From positions 5,084,001 to 5,148,000 of the forward strand of contig NZ_CP015772.1 of assembly GCF_001654455.1 (NCBI RefSeq): DNA of 64,000 bases, given 5' to 3'. The notes beneath the pieces were generated by a model. It was not told the origin of the DNA. It did not search any database and saw only the letters and a list, made by a program, of their open reading frames with translations. Origin of the DNA: Niabella ginsenosidivorans (GTDB lineage Bacteria > Bacteroidota > Bacteroidia > Chitinophagales > Chitinophagaceae). Below are positions 33,290 to 40,980 of the stretch, piece after piece; within the stretch, counting starts at the first letter, position 1, and every line of letters starts with the position of its first letter. The position numbers and the translations under genes were made by a program.

Positions 33290-34615
33290 ATGTATTCAAG
33301 AAGAAAATTTATTACCAAGACTTCTTTAGCCGCCTTTGGGGGGCTGGCATTACAATCTTTCAACACAAAGAACTTTTCGAGGATGCAAAAGAGCGCTGCG
33401 GATCAGATCAATATCGGCGCCATCGGTATTAACGGGATGGGATGGAGCGATACGCTTTCTATGCTGAAAAATCCCGGGGTAAGCCTGGTAGCGCTTTGTG
33501 ATGTGGACAGAAATGTGCTGGACAAACGCATGGCTGAGCTTTCAAAAATGAATATTGATACAGCTAAAATAAAAACGTACAATGATTACCGTGCTTTGCT
33601 GGACAGGAAGGATATCGATGCGGTGATCATTGGCACCCCCGATCACTGGCACGCCTTAATTATGATCCACGCAGTGCAGGCCGGCAAAGATGTATATGTT
33701 GAAAAACCCGTAGGCAATTCCATTGCCGAGTGCAGGGCCATGGTTGCCGCGCAGGAAAAATACAACAAAGTAGTACAAGCCGGGCAGTGGCAGCGCAGCC
33801 AGCAGCATTTTCGGGACGCGATCGATTTTGTGCATTCCGGCCAGCTGGGCAATATCAGGACCGTAAAGGTTTGCTGCTACCAGGGCTGGATGAAGCCCGG
33901 TCCCAAAGTGCCGGACAGCGCTCCTCCCGCAGGTGTGGATTATAAGCAATGGCTGGGCCCGGCAAAAACAAGGCCCTTTAACAGCAGCCGGTTTCATTTT
34001 AATTTCCGCTGGTTCTGGGATTATGCCGGCGGGCTGATGACCGATTGGGGTGTGCATCTGATTGATTATGCCATTTTTGGAATGAACGCGCCCGTTCCTG
34101 AAACCGTTGCTGCATTAGGCGGCGATTTTGCCTACCCTGATCTTTACCAGGAAACGCCGGATACCCTTACAGCTCTTTATGAATTTGACCACTTTAACCT
34201 GATCTGGGATCATGCCATGGGCATTGATAATGGCAATTTCGGAAGAGATCACAGCATCGCATTCATTGGCAACAACGGAACACTGGAATTAGACCGTGGC
34301 GGATGGGAAGTGACCGAAGAAAAGAAGAGTGATAAAAAGGTAAGCGTGGTGCGCAAAAGCCCTACCGATAATGGTTTGGACAGGCATACCGAAAACTTTA
34401 TCCATGTAGTGCGCTCCCGGAAACCGGAGGACCTGAACTGTCCGATACAAACAGGCGCGCATATAGCCACGGTTTGCCAGATGGGCAATATTGCTTTCCG
34501 CAGCGGACAAAAAGTGGTATGGGATAAAATCAATAAACGATTTACGGATAGCGGCCTGAATGCAAAATATATGATGGCTGCTTATAATAACGGGTATCAA
34601 TTGCCAAAGATTTGA
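33290..34615 (+). CDS. Gfo/Idh/MocA family oxidoreductase, Tat-exported
   Basis: A 441-residue oxidoreductase. The N-terminus SRRKFITKTSLAAFGGLAL is a twin-arginine signal, so the folded, cofactor-loaded protein is exported. The Rossmann part begins INIGAIGINGMGW (slightly degenerate GxGxxG), with CDVDRNVLDKRM and the family EKPVGNSIAECRAMV carrying the catalytic Lys; GGLMTDWGVHLIDYAIFGM is the conserved C-domain segment. Bacteroidota exported members act on sugars or their derivatives with bound NAD(P), including in glycoside cleavage by oxidation; the substrate here is unknown. The gene stands alone between two direct copies of a 150-bp repeat. Confidence 0.9.
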   Translation: MYSRRKFITKTSLAAFGGLALQSFNTKNFSRMQKSAADQINIGAIGINGMGWSDTLSMLKNPGVSLVALCDVDRNVLDKRMAELSKMNIDTAKIKTYNDYRALLDRKDIDAVIIGTPDHWHALIMIHAVQAGKDVYVEKPVGNSIAECRAMVAAQEKYNKVVQAGQWQRSQQHFRDAIDFVHSGQLGNIRTVKVCCYQGWMKPGPKVPDSAPPAGVDYKQWLGPAKTRPFNSSRFHFNFRWFWDYAGGLMTDWGVHLIDYAIFGMNAPVPETVAALGGDFAYPDLYQETPDTLTALYEFDHFNLIWDHAMGIDNGNFGRDHSIAFIGNNGTLELDRGGWEVTEEKKSDKKVSVVRKSPTDNGLDRHTENFIHVVRSRKPEDLNCPIQTGAHIATVCQMGNIAFRSGQKVVWDKINKRFTDSGLNAKYMMAAYNNGYQLPKI

Positions 34616-35073
34616 GGCTGTATAAGTCTTTATACGATAACGAAATTTTGACCAGACTAAAAGTTAATGTCATGCTGAGGCACTCATAAAAGCGTTGCAT
34701 TTATGCTTATTGGGCTGACAATTTCTTCAATCGTCATCCCGGGCGCAGCCCGCGATAGCGGGAAAAGCCGGTGGATCTCTGTATTACCAGAGAGATGCCT
34801 CCGCTCCATCCGGTCAGAATGACGTTCTTTATGTAGAGTCATTTCCAACAACCTGCAACACTTGTTAGTAACGGCTTGACGAACCATGATTCATTTTTAA
34901 AAAACATCCTTCGGCAATACCGATCCGGCAGCTACCGGTCAATACTACTACAGACAATATAATCACAGGATGCTTAATGTAATAAAATACATAAGCAGGC
35001 GGATTTTATTTTTTAGCATGTTCTTGGCCGTTCTGAAAAATAGGCGTTTCTTTATAGTGTATAATGCCGGCTG
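34616..35073. other. Intergenic region with second direct repeat
   Basis: 458 bases. The repeat copy fills 34677-34826. The remaining 247 bases before the next gene show nothing I can name. Confidence 0.5.
34677..34826 (+). repeat. Direct repeat flanking the oxidoreductase gene, copy 2
   Basis: Direct copy of 32866-33020, 1811 bases away, with the same order of landmarks (GAGGCACTCATAAAA to GAATGACGTT) and scattered substitutions. Confidence 0.8.
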
Positions 35074-35556
35074 ATGAATAAACCGATCTGTAGAATACTG
35101 ATTTTTTTCCCGCTGCTTTTTTCTTTATCCCATGCTTCAGCAAGAGGCATCCGTGTGCGCATCGGCACCTATGAAGCAGTAACGCTGGCGGCAGATCTGC
35201 CAAATAAGGACGCATACCTGATCCCAAAGGAACCCGGCTGGACGGAGAACCATTATCTGGACCTTGCTACATTAACCGTTAACTATGGCCTTTGGCAAAC
35301 GCTTCCGCTCTGGATTGAAGAAGAACCCCGGCTGGTAGGCTATGATCAGCAAACAGATCTGTATTATGATCTTCCTGCTGAAGCACTGAAAAGCATCATC
35401 AGCCAAAACAACCTTAACGAGAAAAAATTATTACACATCTCTTTTTTTAAGCGTTATGGCGGCAAAATTATTTTGCTGCTGCTTGCTGCATTGATCATTT
35501 ACGGACTGATCCCCCGCAAAAAATGCAAAAAGCCTGTTACTCCACAACATGTGTAG
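35074..35556 (+). CDS. Exported protein with C-terminal membrane anchor, unknown
   Basis: A 160-residue protein: signal peptide (ILIFFPLLFSLSHASA), a 100-residue periplasmic domain (VRIGTYEAVTLAADLPN, LPLWIEEEPRLVGYDQQT, DLYYDLPAEALKSII), then one transmembrane helix (IILLLLAALIIYGLI) and a short basic cytoplasmic tail. I do not recognise the domain. The next gene, 34 bases downstream, is also membrane-anchored, so the two likely form one transcription unit and may work together at the inner membrane. Confidence 0.65.
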   Translation: MNKPICRILIFFPLLFSLSHASARGIRVRIGTYEAVTLAADLPNKDAYLIPKEPGWTENHYLDLATLTVNYGLWQTLPLWIEEEPRLVGYDQQTDLYYDLPAEALKSIISQNNLNEKKLLHISFFKRYGGKIILLLLAALIIYGLIPRKKCKKPVTPQHV

Positions 35557-35590
35557 TTCATCATTAATCCCTTCAATAAACTAAACCACT

Positions 35591-36304
35591 ATGCCACAGT
35601 ACATCTACATTATCGCTGGTTTTATTATTATTTATGCTGTTATTTTTATCCTTTACAAGAACCGTACAAGGAAAATGCAGGATACTTTTAATAACCTTGA
35701 CCTGCTTGGTGAAGCGCGCAATGCCAGAACCTACCAGCTCAATTATCTCGACGGTGCCTATGCCTTTATTAAAGACCAGATGAAATCCGGGCCCATCGAT
35801 GCTTTTACGGTTGCCAGGGCTCCCCATACAGCCGGAGACGAAGCTAAAGATGTTGTCAAAAACCTGCTGAAAGGTGCGGCAACCCTGGGTACTGTCCGGT
35901 TCAGAACAGTACATACCCCCAAGTACCTTGTATTAAGCGGGGATAACCTGCACCTGCTGGATACCGATAAAGAAGGAGCCATATCTGCTCATTTGATCTT
36001 TGACCGGCAACGCTTATTAAATTCTTCATTAACAGAAGTTGAGAAACCCGGCGCTGTAGTAAGATATCAGAAGTTTGGGAGGTATCCTTTACGTGCCTAC
36101 AAACTGTCATTGAGCACGGATGAAAGGCCCATTGTTCTTGATCTGTATAATGCCTTTATGAATGTTGGAGAGCAGAATACGGCTACAGTTGCCTATAAAG
36201 TGCAGGATATGGTGGCTCAGTTTGTTGTGGGCAGCGATTTTTTAAACAAACTTGGCGACCGGTATCCCAATTTGAAAGTACCCACCGACCTGCCCAAAGT
36301 TTAA
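35591..36304 (+). CDS. Membrane-anchored protein of unknown function
   Basis: A 237-residue protein with an N-terminal membrane helix (IYIIAGFIIIYAVIFILY) followed by a basic KNRTRK and a large cytoplasmic domain. The domain contains LNYLDGAYAFIKDQMKSG, VRFRTVHTPKYLVLSGDNLH, LLDTDKEGAISAHLIFDR and FGRYPLRAYKLSLS; the strand-rich middle resembles a PH-like or bilayer-facing module but I cannot assign it. Follows the previous gene after 34 bases. No conserved catalytic motif is seen. Confidence 0.65.
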   Translation: MPQYIYIIAGFIIIYAVIFILYKNRTRKMQDTFNNLDLLGEARNARTYQLNYLDGAYAFIKDQMKSGPIDAFTVARAPHTAGDEAKDVVKNLLKGAATLGTVRFRTVHTPKYLVLSGDNLHLLDTDKEGAISAHLIFDRQRLLNSSLTEVEKPGAVVRYQKFGRYPLRAYKLSLSTDERPIVLDLYNAFMNVGEQNTATVAYKVQDMVAQFVVGSDFLNKLGDRYPNLKVPTDLPKV

Positions 36305-36423
36305 GGGGTTAAAAACCGATCCTGATAGAGCCCTGTTTCTGCCGGCCCTTACAGTGCGGTCACCGTACCTGAACCGGGGTCCCGGCTGCTTTATACAGAT
36401 GTACAGCATTTTCAGCAGAATAG

Positions 36424-36431
36424 TATCTTTG
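36424..36431 (+). promoter_or_regulatory. -7 box of lysS
   Basis: TATCTTTG is a perfect TAnnTTTG match 26 bases before the lysS start codon, followed by GCGGC as is common at transcription starts in this group. Confidence 0.55.
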
Positions 36432-36457
36432 CGGCTCATAAAAATAAGAAGCAGTTC

Positions 36458-37981
36458 ATGAGCACACAAGCCTTTTCCGAACAGGAAAAAATAAGAAGAG
36501 AGAAGTTACAGAAATTAAGAGATGCAGGTATTGACCCTTATCCGGCCGCATTATTCCCGGTAAGCCATTACTCCGCCGACATAAAAAATAACTTTACTGA
36601 AGAAAAAAAGGACGATTTTGCCCATGTGTCCGTTGCCGGGCGTGTTATGAGCATTAATGACAAAGGCAAGGTCTTTTTTATAAAGATACAGGACAAACAG
36701 GGCCTGATCCAGCTATACATAAAACGCGATGAGCTTTGCCCTGGTGAAGACAAATCTTTTTGGGACAACGTGGTAAAGCACGGGCTGGACTTAGGCGATT
36801 TTATCGGCGTTACCGGTTATGTATTCATCACCAAAACCGGGGAAACCTCCATCCATACCCAAACGCTTACCCTGCTGGCAAAATCGCTGAAGCCGCTTCC
36901 AGTAGTAAAACGGGATGAGGAAGGGAATGTATTTGATGAAGTGACCGACCCGGAATTCAAATACCGCCAGCGTTATGTAGACCTGGTGATCAACCCGTCG
37001 GTAAAAGAAACGTTTATCAAGCGCACCAAACTGATCAATTCCATCCGTGAGTTTTTAAATGCACAGGGAGCATTAGAGGTAGATACCCCCGTTTTACAGG
37101 CTATTCCCGGTGGCGCGGCGGCCCGCCCTTTTGTTACCCACCATAACGCGCTGGATGTGCCTTTTTACCTGCGTATTGCCAATGAGCTGTATTTAAAACG
37201 CCTGATCGTGGGCGGTTTTGACTGGGTGTATGAGTTCAGCCGTAATTTCCGTAATGAAGGTATGGACCGCACTCATAACCCGGAATTTACCGTACTGGAA
37301 TTTTACGTAGCCTACAAGGATTATTTCTGGATGATGGAAACCACGGAACAATTACTGGAAAAAGCCGCCCTGGATGTAAACGGAACTACAGATGCACAAA
37401 TAGGTGATCAGACCATTTCCTTTAAAGCGCCCTATCCCCGCGTTTCCATTTATGATGCCATTAAAGAGCATACGGGTTTTGATGTAAGCGGTTTAACAGA
37501 AGAAGGCCTGCGCGATGTATGCGCCAAACTGGGCATTCATACGGATAAAACCATGGGTAAGGGAAAACTGATTGACGAGATCTTCAGCGAAAAATGTGAG
37601 CATCATTATATACAGCCTACATTCATTACTGACTACCCGGTAGAGATGAGCCCGTTGACCAAAAAGCACCGCGAAAAAGAAGGGCTGGTGGAGCGTTTTG
37701 AATTAATGGTAAACGGCAAAGAAATTGCCAACGCTTATTCAGAGCTGAATGATCCTGTTGAGCAACGTGTCCGCTTTGAAGAGCAGGCCAGGTTGCTGGA
37801 GCGCGGCGATGAGGAAGCCATGTATATCGACTATGATTTTCTGCGTGCGCTGGAGTATGGTATGCCACCTGCTTCCGGTATTGGCTTTGGTATTGACCGT
37901 TTGGTCATGTTACTGACCGGTCAGCCCTCCATACAGGATGTATTGTTCTTCCCACAAATGCGGCCGGAGAAGCAGGATTAA
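36458..37981 (+). CDS. lysS: Lysyl-tRNA synthetase, class II
   Basis: A 507-residue class II LysRS charging tRNA-Lys. An N-terminal OB-fold anticodon-binding domain (about 60-150: VAGRVMSINDKGKVFFIKIQ) precedes the catalytic domain with the conserved KYRQRYVDLVIN, motif 2 in FRNEGMDRTHNPEFT, and motif 3 in GIGFGIDRLVMLLTG followed by FFPQMRPE. Length and motif order are standard. It has a -7 box upstream and a clear terminator downstream, so it is transcribed alone. Confidence 0.98.
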   Translation: MSTQAFSEQEKIRREKLQKLRDAGIDPYPAALFPVSHYSADIKNNFTEEKKDDFAHVSVAGRVMSINDKGKVFFIKIQDKQGLIQLYIKRDELCPGEDKSFWDNVVKHGLDLGDFIGVTGYVFITKTGETSIHTQTLTLLAKSLKPLPVVKRDEEGNVFDEVTDPEFKYRQRYVDLVINPSVKETFIKRTKLINSIREFLNAQGALEVDTPVLQAIPGGAAARPFVTHHNALDVPFYLRIANELYLKRLIVGGFDWVYEFSRNFRNEGMDRTHNPEFTVLEFYVAYKDYFWMMETTEQLLEKAALDVNGTTDAQIGDQTISFKAPYPRVSIYDAIKEHTGFDVSGLTEEGLRDVCAKLGIHTDKTMGKGKLIDEIFSEKCEHHYIQPTFITDYPVEMSPLTKKHREKEGLVERFELMVNGKEIANAYSELNDPVEQRVRFEEQARLLERGDEEAMYIDYDFLRALEYGMPPASGIGFGIDRLVMLLTGQPSIQDVLFFPQMRPEKQD

Positions 37982-38024
37982 ACAAACAAGACCTGTAAGG
38001 TTTTTAAACCTATAGCCTTTCGTC

Positions 38025-38055
38025 TTTTTTAAGCGCCGTTGCAGGCGCTTTTTTA
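38025..38055 (+). terminator. lysS rho-independent terminator
   Basis: AAGCGCC and GGCGCTT form a 7-bp stem with a GTTGCA loop, followed by a T6 run; a T-run before the stem also lets it work on the other strand. Confidence 0.85.
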
Positions 38056-38186
38056 TACCATTCAGACTTTAAAAAGTGTTGCCATCCTGATTTTTTTATT
38101 TGCTGGCCAAACAAAAGAGCCGGTAAACCCCGGTTTAGAGAAATGCCTGTTGCTCCTCCCGGAAGCCGCCCTCTTCTTCCCAGGTA

Positions 38187-38281
38187 TTATACGATAGTGA
38201 AATTTATTACAGGCAATAAAAAAGGGTAGCATTTTTGCGGGAAACTTTTTGGTCTGATTAAAATGTCATTTCCGTATTACA
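38187..38281. repeat. 96-bp repeat, copy B
   Basis: Second copy of 18662-18757 in the same orientation, ending two bases from the stop codon of the minus-strand TonB receptor gene (38284). Copy A also touches a gene end. Confidence 0.8.
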
Positions 38282-38283
38282 AC

Positions 38284-40722
38284 CTAATTGGATACATCAT
38301 TATTGCTGATACCGCGCTTATTTTTCTTTATGTCCCGCTTTAATTTTCCAAACCGGTAATTAATGCTGAATCCGGCTTTTCTGAAATATTCCTGGTTAAG
38401 GGTGGTTTCAGCAAAATCATAGGATGTAATTTCGGTACGGCTGTTTCTGAATTTCGTAAACGGGTTATTGATATATGCAGACAGGGACAATTTGTTTTCT
38501 ATTAAATTTTTGCTCACACTAAAACCGGTTGCTGCATATCCGCTTACAGTTCCCTGTATCTGCGCCGGGGCCAGGTTTTTGCCATACAGATACACTGAAG
38601 CATTAACAATCCAGCCTTTGGTAAATGTATATTTGTTGGAAATGGTGGCCGTATATAACAGTTGCTGTGTTTTTACAATACGGAGATCAACAGCACTTTG
38701 GATCCAGAAATTGGCAATATTGCCGTTAATAACAGTTCGCAGGGCCTTTGTAATGGCCAGATTTAAATTATAATTGAGCATTAGGGCGGCAATTTTCCCG
38801 GAATTATCATAAGTGGTAAAAGTAACTTTTGAGGCTGTGTCGTAACGGGAGGTTTTCAGATCCAGATTGTTTGAAAACGCATAGCTGAGCCCGATGTTTA
38901 TAGATTGTTTTTTATTGCTGCCATAGCCCAGGTCAAAATTGTGGATCAGTGAGGGTTTAAGGTCAGGATTTCCATAAGTGATAAAATTGGGGTCCGATAA
39001 GTTTACAAATGGATTCAGGCGGTTGATGCCCGGCCGTTTGAGGCGTTGGTTATACCCCAGACTGATATAGGTTCCGTTAGTATAGCTTTTGTTGATCACA
39101 ACAGATGGAACCAGGCTAAAATAATTATTATTGACGGTTGTTTGAGTAGATGCGAAATCGATGTCATTGATGGTTTCCTCCAGCCGTGCGCCTGCTTTAA
39201 AGCCCCAGCTTTTTAAGGAAAAGGAGTAGGTATTATAAGCAGAAAGGATTGCCTGGTGGTTGGTAAACGCGTCCTGCTGCGCGGGATCATCCAGAAAGCG
39301 GTCGGTGGCAGAATCATATTCCATCGTATTAAATTGGCTTTTGTTGTCCCGGAAAATTGTTTTTATTCCCGCTTCCATTTTTACTTTTTTTATGTTCTGG
39401 ATGTAATCTACCTGGCCGGTATGTTCCATTGTTGAAGTGTTATTGTATTGGTTAAAGTCGGTAACCGGGTAATTGATAGCCTTCAGAAAATCGTTATAGT
39501 CCGTGCTGCTGGTTTTGTACTGCATATACCGGTAAGAAACAGTTAACAGCCTGGATTTGTCATTCCGGAAACCCAGCTGGTAATTGAGGCCGCCATCAAA
39601 CCCGTTATTACCGGCTATTGTCTTGCCTGCCATCGTAAACTGTTGCAGGGTTGTTGCTTCCTGTTGCAACACTGAAGAACGGTTGCGATTGTCTTTGCTG
39701 TTGAATTCATTCAGGTTGAGTTGTACCGTGAATAGTTGAAGCGAGTCCAGGTCATAGCTGAACTGTGTGCCTATATAGCGCCCGTTGTTACGGCTCTTAT
39801 GATTTCCGGAAACGTTCAGGTGGGTAGGTTCGTCCCCGCTTGTTGTTCTGTTCGTAGTATTCGCTACCCGGGGGTTTGAGGAAAAACTGCCACCGCCATA
39901 TAATTCAACGCCCAGCTTTTTATGTGTGGCTGTAAAAGAAAAGCCGCCGGAAGGGCCGCCGGAAGGAAAGCCTTCGCTGATGTTAGTGCTTCCTTTGTAT
40001 CCTTCCCCAACTCTTTTTGTCGTTATGATATTAATAACCCCGCCCAATCCTTCAGCATCATACTTTGCCGGGGGTATGGTGTATACCTCAATACTTTGGA
40101 TGGTGGATGCCGGTAATGTCTTTAAAAAATTCTTGGGATCATTATCCACTGCACCGGAGGGTTTTCCGTTGATCAGGATCCGGTAGCTGCTGTTGCCTTT
40201 TAACGTAAGGTTTTCCTGCCCGTCAACAGACAGGTAGGGTACTTTTTTCATAATATCCAGAACACTCCTGAATTTGCTTTCAGGGTCAGCCTCTGTATTG
40301 TATACCAGCTTGTCTGTTTCTTTTTTTATCAGCGGCCTTGCAGCTGTAACCGTTACATTTTGCAAATTCTTTCCGCTTTGCTGCAATGTTAACCTGCCGA
40401 GATCAAGCTTTCCGGATACCACCTGCCCCCAATGAATGGGTGTTGTAAAGGGCAGGTAAGCGGCACTGGTAATAGTTAATGACCCGCCCATTCCTCTTTT
40501 TATGGCAAATGAAAAGGCTCCGTGTTCATTAGTGGGGGTGGTAAAGATCACAGAATCGCCTTTTGCAAGTGTTATGGTAGCCCAGGCAACCGGTTGTTGT
40601 AATGAATCAGCGATCTGTCCTTTGATCAAAACCGAGTCTTTTGTTTGGGCAAAAAGAGGTGCTATACAGTGCCCTTGGATATAAAAAATAAAAGCAGTTT
40701 GCAGCAGATTTTTAAGGCTCAT
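38284..40722 (-). CDS. TonB-dependent receptor, outer-membrane beta-barrel family
   Basis: An 812-residue outer-membrane protein: signal peptide (FIFYIQGHCIAPLFAQ), CarboxypepD_reg-like domain (about 31-115: IKGQIADSLQQPVAWATITL), a TonB plug-like part (MKKVPYLSVDGQENLTLKGN, INGKPSGAVDND, YDAEGLGGVINIITTK) and a barrel of the OMP_b-brl type ending in AGFSINYRFG. After the barrel a basic tail KLKRDIKKNKRG follows, which is common for this subgroup in Chitinophagaceae. The substrate is unknown. Stand-alone gene; a 96-bp repeat touches its stop codon, so the extreme C-terminus might have been altered. Confidence 0.88.
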   Translation of the reverse strand: MSLKNLLQTAFIFYIQGHCIAPLFAQTKDSVLIKGQIADSLQQPVAWATITLAKGDSVIFTTPTNEHGAFSFAIKRGMGGSLTITSAAYLPFTTPIHWGQVVSGKLDLGRLTLQQSGKNLQNVTVTAARPLIKKETDKLVYNTEADPESKFRSVLDIMKKVPYLSVDGQENLTLKGNSSYRILINGKPSGAVDNDPKNFLKTLPASTIQSIEVYTIPPAKYDAEGLGGVINIITTKRVGEGYKGSTNISEGFPSGGPSGGFSFTATHKKLGVELYGGGSFSSNPRVANTTNRTTSGDEPTHLNVSGNHKSRNNGRYIGTQFSYDLDSLQLFTVQLNLNEFNSKDNRNRSSVLQQEATTLQQFTMAGKTIAGNNGFDGGLNYQLGFRNDKSRLLTVSYRYMQYKTSSTDYNDFLKAINYPVTDFNQYNNTSTMEHTGQVDYIQNIKKVKMEAGIKTIFRDNKSQFNTMEYDSATDRFLDDPAQQDAFTNHQAILSAYNTYSFSLKSWGFKAGARLEETINDIDFASTQTTVNNNYFSLVPSVVINKSYTNGTYISLGYNQRLKRPGINRLNPFVNLSDPNFITYGNPDLKPSLIHNFDLGYGSNKKQSINIGLSYAFSNNLDLKTSRYDTASKVTFTTYDNSGKIAALMLNYNLNLAITKALRTVINGNIANFWIQSAVDLRIVKTQQLLYTATISNKYTFTKGWIVNASVYLYGKNLAPAQIQGTVSGYAATGFSVSKNLIENKLSLSAYINNPFTKFRNSRTEITSYDFAETTLNQEYFRKAGFSINYRFGKLKRDIKKNKRGISNNDVSN

Positions 40723-40896
40723 GATAAAAAAATTGCATGTAAACGTATTGCCGTATTATGGCTATACTGTGTAAAAAGTGATGAACAAAAAGTATTGTGA
40801 TGTAGCCTCATTATTTTAAGGGATGAAATTTTTTTTAAAAGATATTTTTGTATACCTGCCTGCGATGTGTTGCGCCACAATTTTGGGCAATAAGCA

Positions 40897-40940
40897 CCTT
40901 TTACAGGGTTTGCTGTATTTTTACAGAACCCTGTAAAAGG
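40897..40940. other. Long perfect hairpin downstream of the PspC gene
   Basis: CCTTTTACAGGGTT and AACCCTGTAAAAGG are perfect 14-bp arms around 16 bases; the loop contains a second stem (CTGTA/TACAG). It lies 41 bases after the PspC stop (minus strand). There is no T-run, so it may be a processing or mRNA-stability structure, or a protein-binding palindrome, as well as a terminator. Confidence 0.55.
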
Positions 40941-40980
40941 AATAGTGCAATAAATAAGTGCTGTTGTGCAGGCCGTATTG

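Larger units (their letters stand above)
37982..38283. other. Intergenic region between lysS and the convergent TonB receptor
   Basis: 302 bases with the lysS terminator (38025-38055) and repeat copy B (38187-38281). Nothing else is seen. Confidence 0.6.

Noticed and set aside
32866-34826. Composite transposon carrying the oxidoreductase
   Set aside because: The repeats are short, non-coding and belong to a dispersed family; no transposase or target duplication is visible.
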